From assembly GCA_037447655.1 (NCBI GenBank), contig JBBHKE010001206.1, positions 51,478 to 115,477 on the forward strand: a stretch of 64,000 nt of DNA, given 5' to 3'. Positions 54,585 through 64,000 of this stretch are shown piece by piece. Every line of letters begins with the position of its first letter. The first letter of the stretch is position 1. The stretch is from Zygnema cylindricum. Lineage: Eukaryota; Streptophyta; Zygnematophyceae; Zygnematales; Zygnemataceae. The translations under genes and the position numbers were made by a program. The notes below the pieces were generated by a model that saw only the letters and a list, made by a program, of their open reading frames with translations, was not told the DNA's origin and searched no databases.

Positions 54585-55996
54585 GTGAGAGAAAGGGAGG
54601 CGGTTATAGAACAATTTAGGGAAGAAAGGGAGATAGCGGTAGGGGAGGATATTGAAAGGGAACATGAGGAAGGGGCGGAAATGGTTAGGGAGAGGGAAAT
54701 AGAGGGGGCGGAAGAAAGGCAGAGTTTGGATGAGGTGGCGGTTGGGCATGAGATACCGGGAGCGGAGGTGGTAGTTCGAGAGAGGGGGGCAACCAGAGGA
54801 GTATTAGGGAATAGGGTGAAACCAAAGGAGGGTGGTGGAGAAAGGGTTGGAATGGAGTAAGTTTGGAGGGAGGGGGAGGAATCCGGTGCCGAAATAGAGA
54901 TCGAGGAATCGGAGGGGGTGGGGAGGGAAGGGACGGGGACAGAGAGGGTAGTAAGGAGAAGTGTGCCGGAGGGGGATGTTCCGGATGAAGGGGTTGGAGC
55001 CAAGGAAGAATGTGTCCGCGAAGTAGAAGGGGGTAAGGAAGAAGACCAAGAATACGACCCCTCGGGAACCGCGTCGGACGAGCCTATAGAGGACGGGGAA
55101 GAGCCCACGGAAGAGGAGGAAGTGCCGGAAGAAACCGAATCGTCGGACATTCCGGTGACGAAATACGAGGACGATCCCACAACCTCCGACGAGCAATCTT
55201 CGGAGAGCTCGGAGAGGCGCATGGAGGAAGAATATGGAGACGAAGACGAGGTCGTTGCTTTTCCTCCTTCACCGAACCGCGAAAGAGTTATCGTGGCGGT
55301 ACAACCACCTCAAATTCTGGCCGACCGTGATGTTCCCGTTCGAGAGGAAGAACCCGATTGGTTTTTTCCGCCTCCCGTCGGAGATGAGGCCATGGATGGC
55401 TTCCGACCATCGGCGGCCCACTACATCCCGGTCGAGGAGTGGCCGGACTATTGGCGTTATGGGGAGGCTCGACCTCTCGACCGGAATTTGAACCCCGTCC
55501 CGGAAATTCTCGACATCCCTCCGGATGTCCCCGCCCACCCAACATGGTTGTACATCGCATCGTACAACCATGTTTCAAATTTCCCTTACATCAGGCATTT
55601 TCAGCCTAATGATGAACGTTTTACATGGATCGTACGTCGACCGATCGGATTCGAAATCGATGTGCCGGAATTAATGCGGCATTATCACCCTTGGGATCCA
55701 CGGTTATTCACCATTCTACGTCGTGCAACTCGTACTCCAGGCTAAACGAATTTTTAGAGGCTCGAAGTGCGGTTTTACAACGCTTCCGAAATGTGCAAGT
55801 GAGGCGTACGTTCTTTTGGGAAATTTCGAGGGTCCCACATGACGATGAACCCCCTCCACCGCCGGAAGTGGAGCAATTGAGGAATGAAGTTGAAAATCTC
55901 AATCGGCGAGTGGAGGCTCAAAAATTAGCGATGAGAGAGGTTCATCGCTTAATTAATAATCTCACTCGAGAGCTTGCAAGAATTAGGCGTCGTTGA
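54585..55996 (+). CDS. Acidic protein with C-terminal coiled coil (unknown)
   Basis: Two open stretches nearly in line: 54585-54860 (Glu/Arg-rich, MREREAVIEQFREEREIAVG) and 54918-55745 (acidic, with DEPIEDGEEPTEEEEVPEET, then Pro-rich, then IPVEEWPDYWRYGEARPLDR and HYHPWDPRLFTILRRATRTP). A phase change near 55740 leads to LNEFLEARSAVLQRFRNVQV and a heptad-like stretch EVEQLRNEVENLNRRVEAQK ending at the stop at 55996. A TAA at 54858 and the phase change suggest either introns or decay. No domain recognised. It is followed by a same-strand transposase, so an accessory protein of that transposon is one possibility. A worn host gene is another. Confidence 0.45.
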
Positions 55997-56509
55997 TGCG
56001 AGATGATGAAGGTCAATTGCATGTTCTTCATTCGACATAGAGGTATCCTAATTTCTCCTTACCCTACATTGCATGTCCCAATGTTTTGTTTGTTTATTAT
56101 TTTTTCCATACGTGTATAAATTTAATATATCTCTTCCATTTCCTAGCCTTGTGAATGTAAATTTAACTTTAACTCTTACATTTGGATTTGCTGATGTCGA
56201 CATTATGTTAGATAGTTCTCATTCACGGTTTAACGACGAGACAGGGTCGTCGGTAAACTGTCGAATTTTCACTGGTGGTCAGCAAACGACTACCTATCAA
56301 CGCTGTTTACAAAAAAAAAAGGTCGATTCGTTGATCCAACGACGACATTATGTCGTCGGTGAATCAGCGAGAGTAAAACTTAGTTGCTGAATATTCCCGT
56401 ATCTCTTTACTGTCACTTTAAATTGCTATAATGCTTACCATTGTGACTAATGAAGTGATACACACAATGAAACTCATTTTATCTTTTACATTGTGTATTG
56501 TGTACAGAG
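55997..56509. other. Intron-like spacer with hairpins
   Basis: AT-rich, with hairpins aacgacgagacagggtcgtcggt near 56233 and cgacgacattatgtcgtcgg at 56337-56357. Possible intron between the acidic ORF and the transposase exons. Confidence 0.4.
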
Positions 56510-58358
56510 TATCAAAAGGCCAAGCGATGGTGGATAGAGAGGAGGAATACGCTTGACAGAATACGAGAGACAACCCAGACATTCTCTTCTTCTAGTTTCG
56601 GGACGAGATTGATGGCGATTACCAAGGCTTTGCCAGCACGAGGAAGGAAAGTAGCCGCTTGGGTGACAGTTATACACGAAGAGTTACTTTTGGATTTTGA
56701 ACGTTTTAAGAAAGCGGGAATGAAGATGTCCACCACAATTCTCGGGGACATCGCTAGGGACATTATAAGAGAAAGGAGGAAAGAGTACGGACCGGAATGG
56801 TTCAACAAAGACGGGTCCGAAATACATCCGGTAATAAATAAAAGGTGGGTGCAAAGGTGACAAGAGAAGCACAACATCGTTGTGCGTGCACAAAAGGGGA
56901 AATTACAATGCTCACCCGAGAAAGATGAATACATTGAGCGTACCGTAGCCTTCCACATGGGCGTGCTGAAGCGAGGGTTTGAATCCGGTGAGTCGGTCTA
57001 CATTATGAAAATGTTATAATGATGTTTCATTTTTTTGAATTGTGTTTTGTTTTCGTTGTATTCCCTACTTAACGACATATACTAAAAAAGTATGAATTCT
57101 GTTTGTTTTGGCTTGCCGTTGCATGGATACTTGATTTTCAACGAGACTAGTGGAAAACATAGATGAAACGCGTGATCGTCAACCGACAATGGAAGGCTTT
57201 GGGATTTTGATGGCGAGGTGAAATACGCCGACGTCGGGAAATGAATCCATGACTCTCATGGTGCGAATAACTGGAGGGGTGAACGCTCGTATCGAAAACG
57301 CGATGATAATTTTTGCAAATCGTGGGAGGAGTTACCTGATACAAGGTTTACCGGACACCGTCTCGGGTGAGTTTGTTCTCTCAAATCTAATGTTTTCATT
57401 TTTTTTGATGTATGTTTGTCTTTGATGAAGGTCTCTTTATTTCTCTCCATCTTCATATTTGTGTCTAATCTTATACGTATATCTCTTTACCTCACCCTCT
57501 CTCTCTCACTACAACTTTACGTTATTTTCGTTCATTAACTCTTTAGCTTCTCTTATCTCAAACAATGACTCCTATTACAAGCTACTTATGGTACACGTAG
57601 ATTACTCCCCATAAGGCAAGTTTATGCAAGCAAATAAAGTGTTAATTTTTTCTTATTTTTGTCTATTTTTTATCTTTTCGGGTGTTTGTTACCGGACCGG
57701 TCCAAAGGGTTGGAACGATAAAATGGTGTTCCCACAATGGTTCGAAGAGACAAGGTCTTATCAAGGAGATTGGGAAAGACGAAAAAAAATCATGTTTTTG
57801 GATAACCGTCGAGGTCATAATACGTCTGATGAGTTGGAGCGAGTCCTAGAGGCCAAAAACACCGTTTTACACTGTTTTCCACCTAATGCTACGCATCTTG
57901 TTCAACTAACAGACTCTTTTGCCATTTCTAAAATCAAGGACGTGTGGAGCCGTATATGGGACAGCTGAAAGGCGAAAGGAATTGAAACCGGACAATGGGC
58001 TAAACCTTCGAGTTGTGGATGGTCCTGAAAATTGGTGGGACCCGGTAAGGCTTTTTTTCTAAAATTGGCAAGGGATTCTATCCGAGAGGTTAACGCGATG
58101 CGAGATAAAAACGGGATGAGTTATACGAGAAAAACAATGATTCAATGTGGCTTGTCTTTACGTGACGGACGGTGGGAAGAAGACATGCTCACACATCAAT
58201 TGCAAGACATAATCACCAAGTATCGCAACCACTTCGAAGGAGAGGTTGTGGAACCTCCTTGCCCAAGGGCAAGAGAATTCCTCCGAAATATTGAAGATGC
58301 CAACAGTCAGCAAGATAGCATTTTCAGCGAGGGAGGGATGAGCGGCAACGAGTTTTAA
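56510..58358 (+). pseudogene. CENP-B/pogo-type DDE transposase, intron-split
   Basis: Exon 1 (56510-56987) has a helix-turn-helix of CENP-B type (VAAWVTVIHEELLLDFERFK; MKMSTTILGDIARDI) and KLQCSPEKDEYIERTVAFHM, then a gtgagt-type donor. Exon 2 (57151-57365, after an ag) opens VENIDETRDRQPTMEGFG with the first catalytic Asp (57162-57164), then MTLMVRITGGVNARIENAMI. A gtgagt donor follows. Exon 3 (from about 57682) reads RTGPKGWNDKMVFPQWFEE, then IMFLDNRRGHNTSDELERVL (second Asp 57801) and HCFPPNATHLVQLTDSF (third Asp 57912). It continues to GKAFFLKLARDSIREVNAM and SLRDGRWEEDMLTHQLQDII. In-frame TGA at 56859, 57966 and 58026 and a missing ag acceptor before exon 3 make it a pseudogene. Confidence 0.75.
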
Positions 58359-58884
58359 AGATATAATATAACTACGTATTGTTTTTTTTTATTTTAAATG
58401 TTAGTTTAGGAATGGTGGTTCAATTATAGCGGGAGTAGTAGTCATACTCGTGGCCGATTAATGTAGACGGTCCATGAAGTTTAGTATTAATTCACTTCAT
58501 AGGAAAAACCAGATTTCATAGGTATGTATGGTTTTATTATGGGATAATACAATTTCGGTATTTCTGAAGTTTACATGTTTGGCTTAATGTGGAATTGGAT
58601 GTATTTATAAAATTTATTATGTATTTACCTTGAGATTATGTTAATGTGGTGTTCGAAATTTGAGTGTGCGTGTAGTATGGAATTTTATATATATTGTTGC
58701 ATTGTATATCCTAAACTATTCAGCGACGAGTATGCTTCGTCGCTGATTCATCATCCATCGAGGAAGTTCATAATTTTTACAGCATATTCACCTACATAAG
58801 TAATGATTGCCCTTTCAGCGGCGATAATTTTTCGTCGCTGGGTGGCAATCCAGCTTTGAAACTGCTTCAGCATGATCTTTGACG
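58359..58884. other. AT-rich 3' flank with hairpins
   Basis: Hairpin tcagcgacgagtatgcttcg/tcgctga at 58721-58747 with a perfect 10-bp stem, and cagcggcga...tcgtcgctg at 58818-58842. No coding region. Confidence 0.7.
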
Positions 58885-59260
58885 ATGCAAAAACTGTCTC
58901 GTCGCTGGATGGAAATCCAGCGGCGAAACTGCTTCTGCATCATCTTCGACAAAGCAGAGGCTGTCTCGTCGCTGGATGGAAATCCAGCGGCGAAACATCA
59001 TCCTCGACAAAGCAGAGGCTGTCTCGTCGCTGGATGGAAATCCAGCGGCGAAACTGCTTCTGCATCATCTTCGACAAAGCAGAGGCTGTCTCGTCGCTGA
59101 ATGCAAATCATGGAATACACTGTAACGTTGTTTTCGACAAAGCAGAGGCTGTCTCGTTGCTGGATGGAAATCCAGCGGCGAAACTGCTTTTACATCATCT
59201 TCGACAAACCAGAGGCTGTCTCGTCGCTGAATGCAAATCATGGAATACATTGTAATGTTG
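58885..59260. repeat. Tandem array of about 67-bp units, each with a hairpin
   Basis: Units read gtctcgtcgctggatggaaa, tccagcggcgaaactgcttc, tgcatcatcttcgacaaagc, agaggct. Five or so full or partial copies, one variant form using gctgaatgcaaatcatggaa. The piece cgctggat gga aatccagcg is a hairpin. Open frames over it (for example SLDGNPAAKLLLHHLRQ repeated) arise from the repeat. Confidence 0.9.
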
Positions 59261-59869
59261 TTTGTTTGATCGCATGGCCTTACAGCGGCGAGGTTGGTTC
59301 GTCGTTGGTCCGTGAACCGTCAGTTTACATATTAGGTAGATATTATTAAAGCTCTGAACAAGTAAGAGGGTTTTAACTATGGCAAAAAAACCCATTTTGA
59401 TTAGGCTAAAACCATAAAAACTGGATTGAATAACGAAAGAAAAATCTTCCATGTAGGAAAAGCACAGTTCGAGTAATATACGCGGTGATAAGAAAGATAA
59501 ATACATATTTTCAGCATATACAAAAGATACACAAACGAAAAGACGCTGATAACATTGAATGTATTTCATTGGGAAAAAGTCATCGGTACAACATGAAAGC
59601 AATTAAAAAAACATACAATACATAAAAATTTAAATAATAAGTTGACACTAATAAAATCATTAATGAACAATAATGGGGAAAAAAATACAGAATTTGTATA
59701 TTTCACGATGATATCTTTTTACAACGTTAAACTAAAACAAAAATGTAGGCCTATTAATCTACAATATTCAACAAAGCTCTATGTAGTACATAATTTTTAA
59801 CGTTTCTACCTCTAGCTCGGAAATCCCCTTAAAGAAAATTTAACAACTTGGTAATATTACACACACTAA
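59261..59869. other. No gene recognised
   Basis: One more hairpin at 59284 (cagcggcgaggttggttcgtcgttgg), then AT-rich sequence. The minus-strand ORF 59602-59195 is not similar to anything I know. Confidence 0.5.
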
Positions 59870-60075
59870 CTAATTAGCAGCGATCGGTGACGTTAAATAC
59901 AGATCCATGCAAAGCTCCTCAAGGTTTACTCCAGAAGCTTTCATCCTGTCCAATATCTTCAAAATGATGCTTTCTTCTTCCCTACAATCACATGTTGTCG
60001 TAGGGTGCTCCCCAATACAACGGCCGTCGGATAGAAACTGTTCAAAGATGACAGTTTTACATACAAAAGAGAGAG
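59870..60075 (-). CDS. Possible short exon (unknown)
   Basis: The C-terminal part of a longer minus-strand frame has unbiased composition and a balanced peptide (FEQFLSDGRCIGEHPTTTCD; ESIILKILDRMKASGVNLEE) ending with a stop at 59870. The upstream part of that frame is low-complexity Phe/Leu/Ser from a purine tract. It could be a real last exon or chance. Confidence 0.25.
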
Positions 60076-60420
60076 GAAGATTACGGATTAGTAGGGGGTA
60101 TATGGGCTCAACAAATAAAACGAGAAAAAGGACGAAACGTGTGAGACGGAACTGTGAGAAGAAGGGAATGACAGACAAGATTAGAGAAAGGGTATGGGAC
60201 AAAATGAATGAGAGAGAGAGAGGGGAGAAGAGAGGGAGACAGAAAAGTAAACAAAGGAAATGGGAAGGAATGTGAGAGATGGACGATGCGAAAAGGAAGA
60301 GGTAAAGGCATAAAAAAGGAGAGAGAATAAAAAAGGAGGAAGAATAAGAAAGAACAGGGAGCGAGAGATATGAACAAACACGATGAACTGCGCACTTACC
60401 CAAAAACCCTTCAAAAACCC
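60076..60420. repeat. Purine-rich (GA) tract
   Basis: gagagaaagag and ggaaaagga-like words dominate the plus strand. The minus-strand hydrophobic ORFs are composition artefacts. Confidence 0.7.
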
Positions 60421-61482
60421 TATAAATTATAGCGACGGTAATGGCGCAATTCCTCTTGTTGTTTCGGCATATTGTTGTGTACCCTAATACTACTGTAAAC
60501 CCTCAAAAAAGGTATGGAGTCGATGCATGTCGCGAGACTCAACGGAGGCGGCGGGGAGACGATCCGTATCTTGCCGAAAAAATGGCGGCGTCATGTGAAA
60601 ATGGCTCTGCGAGATTTTGAATTCACCCATCAGAGGACGAAGATGTGGTTGGGATTAGTCTAAACACAAAATCTAATTTTTGTGTTCTCTCCGCATTTGC
60701 CGTTGGTTTGGTATCAACTCTCAGTTTCTAGGCGCCGCGTTTTTCAATCTTAAATTTTGTAACTTTACTCTATTATTTTTACGATGTGACCGTAATTTGT
60801 TATCGTTTTGTGAAACATAACCCATTTTAGGGTCAAACTTAACTCTAATAAGCGTCTCTTTCGTTTAAAGGTCAAGTATTACCGTTATGTTTCTTTTTGA
60901 CCCTGTAATAGTGTAAATATATACTCTATTAATTTCGCAATATCTCAAATAGAGTTAAAACGGCAACGTATTAGACTTAACTCTAACGTGACCATGAACA
61001 TGTGTAAGTACGCAACATTACGCTTACGTTACATAGACAGTTTTTACCATGTGCACGTGTTATCCGTTCACACTATAACACACAAAAACGAACGTCTGAA
61101 TGTATCCGAACGTTTATTTTGCAAACTCGACTCCACAATTTTTGTAAGCGCAGCTATATATGCGACCAACATAAGATAACCACAATTTCAGTACGGATAT
61201 CAGTAAACAAGTACATTGTTGTACGAACAAACTACTTTCGTACACCACACTATTAATGAATCCAGTACGGTAATACCATTGACGCTAATTTACAAATACC
61301 GTATTTAATGTCAAAGATAAATTAGATTCAATCACTCTATTTCGTGTATCAATGTCAAAATTTCAGGGTGCCGAAATAGCGTACAGTACACTAATAACGA
61401 TTCACGGTGTACATTTTGAACATACATTTTGAACGATGTTCTCTCGCGCAGAGTCTATAATCCACGTGTTCAGAAATGAGTA
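60421..61482. other. No gene; one TIR-like end
   Basis: At 61391-61409 aataacgattcacggtg followed by ta is the inverted match of the end at 49444. Upstream words cgtgtatcaatgtcaaaatt resemble 49510. The other end is not identified. Confidence 0.45.
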
Positions 61483-61975
61483 CACCGCAAATCGTAATTA
61501 GAGTAAATTACTCTAATTCGGTCGCTCGAAATTTCGACTCTATCACATCAAATAGAGTAATGATTCTAATTTTTTCATTATACTATTTAAGGTAAGGTTT
61601 AATTAGCGTTTTTAATTCTAATATATGTTCTTTTTAAATAGTGTGGAGTACGGACGACGTCCGACCGTGCCAAATTGTATTTTAAAAAAAAAGTACAAAT
61701 AATGATTTAATACAGGTCATTATCATGTAACTGCGTTTTAACAAAATGCCGAGTGCAAACGTCATAGTGACGATAAATTGTACGTTTTGTCAGATTCTGT
61801 ACGAATACCTTATTTTCAGTAGAGGATATTAACTTGCCAAATTAGAGTACATCGCATAAATTAGAGTAAATTCCTTTTTGAAACAGTTCAATCACATAAA
61901 TTAGAGTAAATTACTCTAATTTTTTTTTCTTTTTTTAATCTAATTTTTTCATTACTCTAATTACGATGCGCGGTG
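61483..61975. mobile_element. MITE copy 2, TA target duplication
   Basis: Begins CACCGCAAATCGTAATTAGA and ends TCTAATTACGATGCGCGGTG, flanked by TA. 493 bp; parallels 48443-49057 over most of its length (gtcgctcgaaatttcgactc shared) but has a shorter middle. Confidence 0.8.
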
Positions 61976-62073
61976 TAGTACCACATAAGATAAGATCGTA
62001 TATTGAAAATCCTCAAATATTTATTACACCGACCAACTTCAACTCGAAATCGTCATTTGTAGTGTTCTGTATT

Positions 62074-62860
62074 AGTAAAAATTTTATCGCGATAACACCG
62101 ATATCGATAGTTATCAGTTATCGAATGGTCAGAGGTCCCGATATATCGGTCCGAGACCAACAAATTCCATATCGGCGATAACTTAAAAAAATATAGTATG
62201 CATACAATATTACTTTATAACATACTGTATTATATAATTTACTTTATATAACGTGGCATGCCACGTATACGAATATGTTCCGTCTCTGTTTAAGTGCGAT
62301 TTATTACGAACAGCGCAGCACATAAAAGTTGGTCGGTTAACATAGCTGGAATTTTATGGCAACTTACGGAATTGTATCGACAAACTGGTGAACATGGAAC
62401 GGTAAAAGTACAACGGACGCAAAATAACATTCTGCACGGTGTTGGAATCGAACGGACAACTTGGAATGATAAAATACGAGCAGACGGCCAACGTGAGTGC
62501 CGCCATCCCGGAATGGCTCTTTTGGCAGCTTATGCCAAAATGCCAACAGATTGACACGTGGCAGGTCCCCAGTGGATCCTAAGGAAAAAAGGGACAAAGC
62601 CATGGCGTCGGATGTGAAAGGTACATCGTTTTTACTGGATCTGTACCAAAACCGTATAGATTTCATGGCGGCTACTGTACTTTTTGTGTACTTTTTGTGC
62701 GATCTGACTGGTACACCTCAATAGACCATGGTTGTTATAAGGGCGCGTCCTTGTAATAACACGTACAGTTGAGTGTACTAGCCGTACATTTATCTTTACG
62801 GCCCGTACAATTATCGCCGATAGTTATCGATATCAGTGTTATCGCCGATAAAATCGATAA
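62074..62860. mobile_element. Candidate TIR element with cgat-rich ends
   Basis: attttatcgcgataacaccg (62074) and the continuation atatcgatagttatc are mirrored by the reverse complement of 62817-62860 (attttatcggcgataacact). Arms are about 35-43 bases. The interior contains two small overlapping ORFs with no recognised domain. Confidence 0.45.
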
Positions 62861-63788
62861 ATATCAGGTATTTATCGGCGATAATACTGATAGCGATATA
62901 TCGTACCAATATATCGATTATTGGGTACCCGAAAAAAGGTCTATATCGATTATCGACAAATCCTTACCGTACACAACACTTCTCATTTGCATACCATGTA
63001 CGTGCTGACCAGCCGACCAGGGCATTGTACAACAAAAAATATGTACTCTTTGCAAAGTGCAAACGCTTATTAGATGCCAACTCACTATTTTTAGGGTTTT
63101 TGCCTTTTCGCGTGACGAATGGGAGCTTCCACAAATAGTGTTGATATTTGGGTATTTTCTAGGTCTTTATTAGATAGAAAAGGGTAGAGGCAGTCTGCCT
63201 CTGACTCCCTTCTCCAAGCCCCCACACTTGTCGTAGTCACTGAAGGCTGGAGAGGGAGCTAGAGCCATGGCTGCCTAAGCTCTTCAGAGAGACAAGAGTA
63301 GATAAATATGTTTAAATTATCGCCGATAGTTATCCATATCGGTGTTATCGCCGATAAAACCGATAAATATCAGGTATTTATCGACGATAATACTAATAGC
63401 GATATATCGTACCATTATATCGATTATTGGGTACCCGAAAAAAGGTCTATATCGATTATCGACAAATCCTTACCGTACACAACACTTCTCATTTGCATAC
63501 CATGTAGGTGCTGACCAGCCGACCAGGGCATTGTACAACAAAAAATATGTACTCTTTGCAAAGTGCAAACGCTTGTTAGATGCAAACTCACTATTTTTAG
63601 GGTATTTGCCTTTTCGCGTGACGAATGGGAGCTTCCACAAATAGTGTTGATATTTGGGTATTTTCTAGGTCTTTATTAGATAGAAAAGGGTAGAGGCAGT
63701 CTGCCTCTGACTCCCTTCTCCAAGCCCCCACACTTGTCGTAGTCACTGAAGGCTGGAGAGGGAGCTAGAGCCATGGCTGCCTAAGCTA
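62809..63788. repeat. 506-bp tandem duplication
   Basis: 62809-63314 is repeated from 63315 with few differences, each copy ending in a B-type LTR start (63139 and 63645). Inside the second copy a 110-bp piece is again duplicated (63678-63787 and 63788-63897). Confidence 0.9.
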
Positions 63789-64000
63789 GATAGAAAAGGG
63801 TAGAGGCAGTCTGCCTCTGACTCCCTTCTCCAAGCCCCCACACTTATCGTAGTCACTGAAGGCTGGAGAGGGAGCTAGAGCCATGGCTGCCTAAGCTCTT
63901 CAGAGAGACAGGAGTAGATAAATATGTTTACTAAAAAGATGTTTCACGGACCCAGGAATTGATCCCGGTACCTACCGGCCGTCAATCATCCCGCAGTAGT
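63645..64000 (+). mobile_element. B-type copia LTR, running off the window
   Basis: TGTTGATATTTGGGTATT start, then the same blocks as 9426-9150 read backwards, including the tRNA-like T-arm at 63951-63968 (minus strand). The truncated first copy is 63139-63314. What follows the LTR lies outside the window. Confidence 0.8.

Noticed and set aside
54560-55222. Minus-strand Ser/Pro/Thr-rich 220-residue ORF
   Set aside because: Complement of the acidic plus-strand ORF; composition explains it.
58872-59255. Repeat protein of 127 residues (SLDGNPAAKLLLHH units)
   Set aside because: Open in several frames because of the 67-bp tandem array; no start context or relatives recognised.

Overview
This window looks like repeat-packed nuclear DNA of a plant-lineage eukaryote. 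I see no convincing ordinary host gene, no rRNA and no intact tRNA gene. Nearly everything readable is mobile-element debris: Ty1/copia and Ty3/gypsy LTR retrotransposons, TA-flanked MITEs, a CENP-B/pogo-type DDE transposase and several satellites. A streptophyte (charophyte) alga such as a Chara relative is my best guess. The reasons are the copia and gypsy lineages, primer sites matching plant initiator tRNA-Met, and a cytosine methyltransferase carried by the gypsy elements, which has been reported for charophyte retrotransposons. This is inference, not proof.

Layout. 1-5.0 kb: pyrimidine-rich minisatellites, one LTR remnant and a 40-bp satellite. 5.05-13.47 kb: a plus-strand copia LTR split by minus-strand copia element A (two LTRs, gag, pol), which itself carries a 5'-truncated copia B. 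13.47-32.65 kb: plus-strand gypsy 1 (gag, protease, Dnmt3-like DNA methyltransferase, reverse transcriptase, RNase H, integrase). Its integrase end is split by copia E (plus strand, gag only) and copia C (minus strand, full-length, 845-bp LTRs, perfect 5-bp target duplication ACAAC). 33.35-40.5 kb: minus-strand gypsy 2, same family, converging on gypsy 1, again with the methyltransferase. 41.9-44.2 kb: copia-like F, whose 5' LTR is a giant palindrome. 44.2-49.9 kb: mostly unrecognised, with MITE-type repeats. 49.9-51.5 kb: two LTRs (G) containing inverted U5 plus primer site, the second a palindrome, with a minus-strand gag start (H) between them. 53.2-59.3 kb: an acidic/coiled-coil ORF and an intron-split DDE transposase amid a family of short GC-rich hairpins. 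59.3-64 kb: MITEs, a TIR pair and a 506-bp tandem duplication that includes a copia B-type LTR start.

How the parts fit. The copia elements A, C, E, F and H appear to be primed by the anticodon arm of initiator tRNA-Met (half-tRNA priming), and their gag reading frame starts at the ATG inside that primer site. The gypsy elements place a cytosine-5 methyltransferase between protease and reverse transcriptase in one polyprotein, so a replicating copy could in principle methylate DNA. Every coding copy here is broken by stops or frameshifts, so the window is a fossil record rather than an active system.
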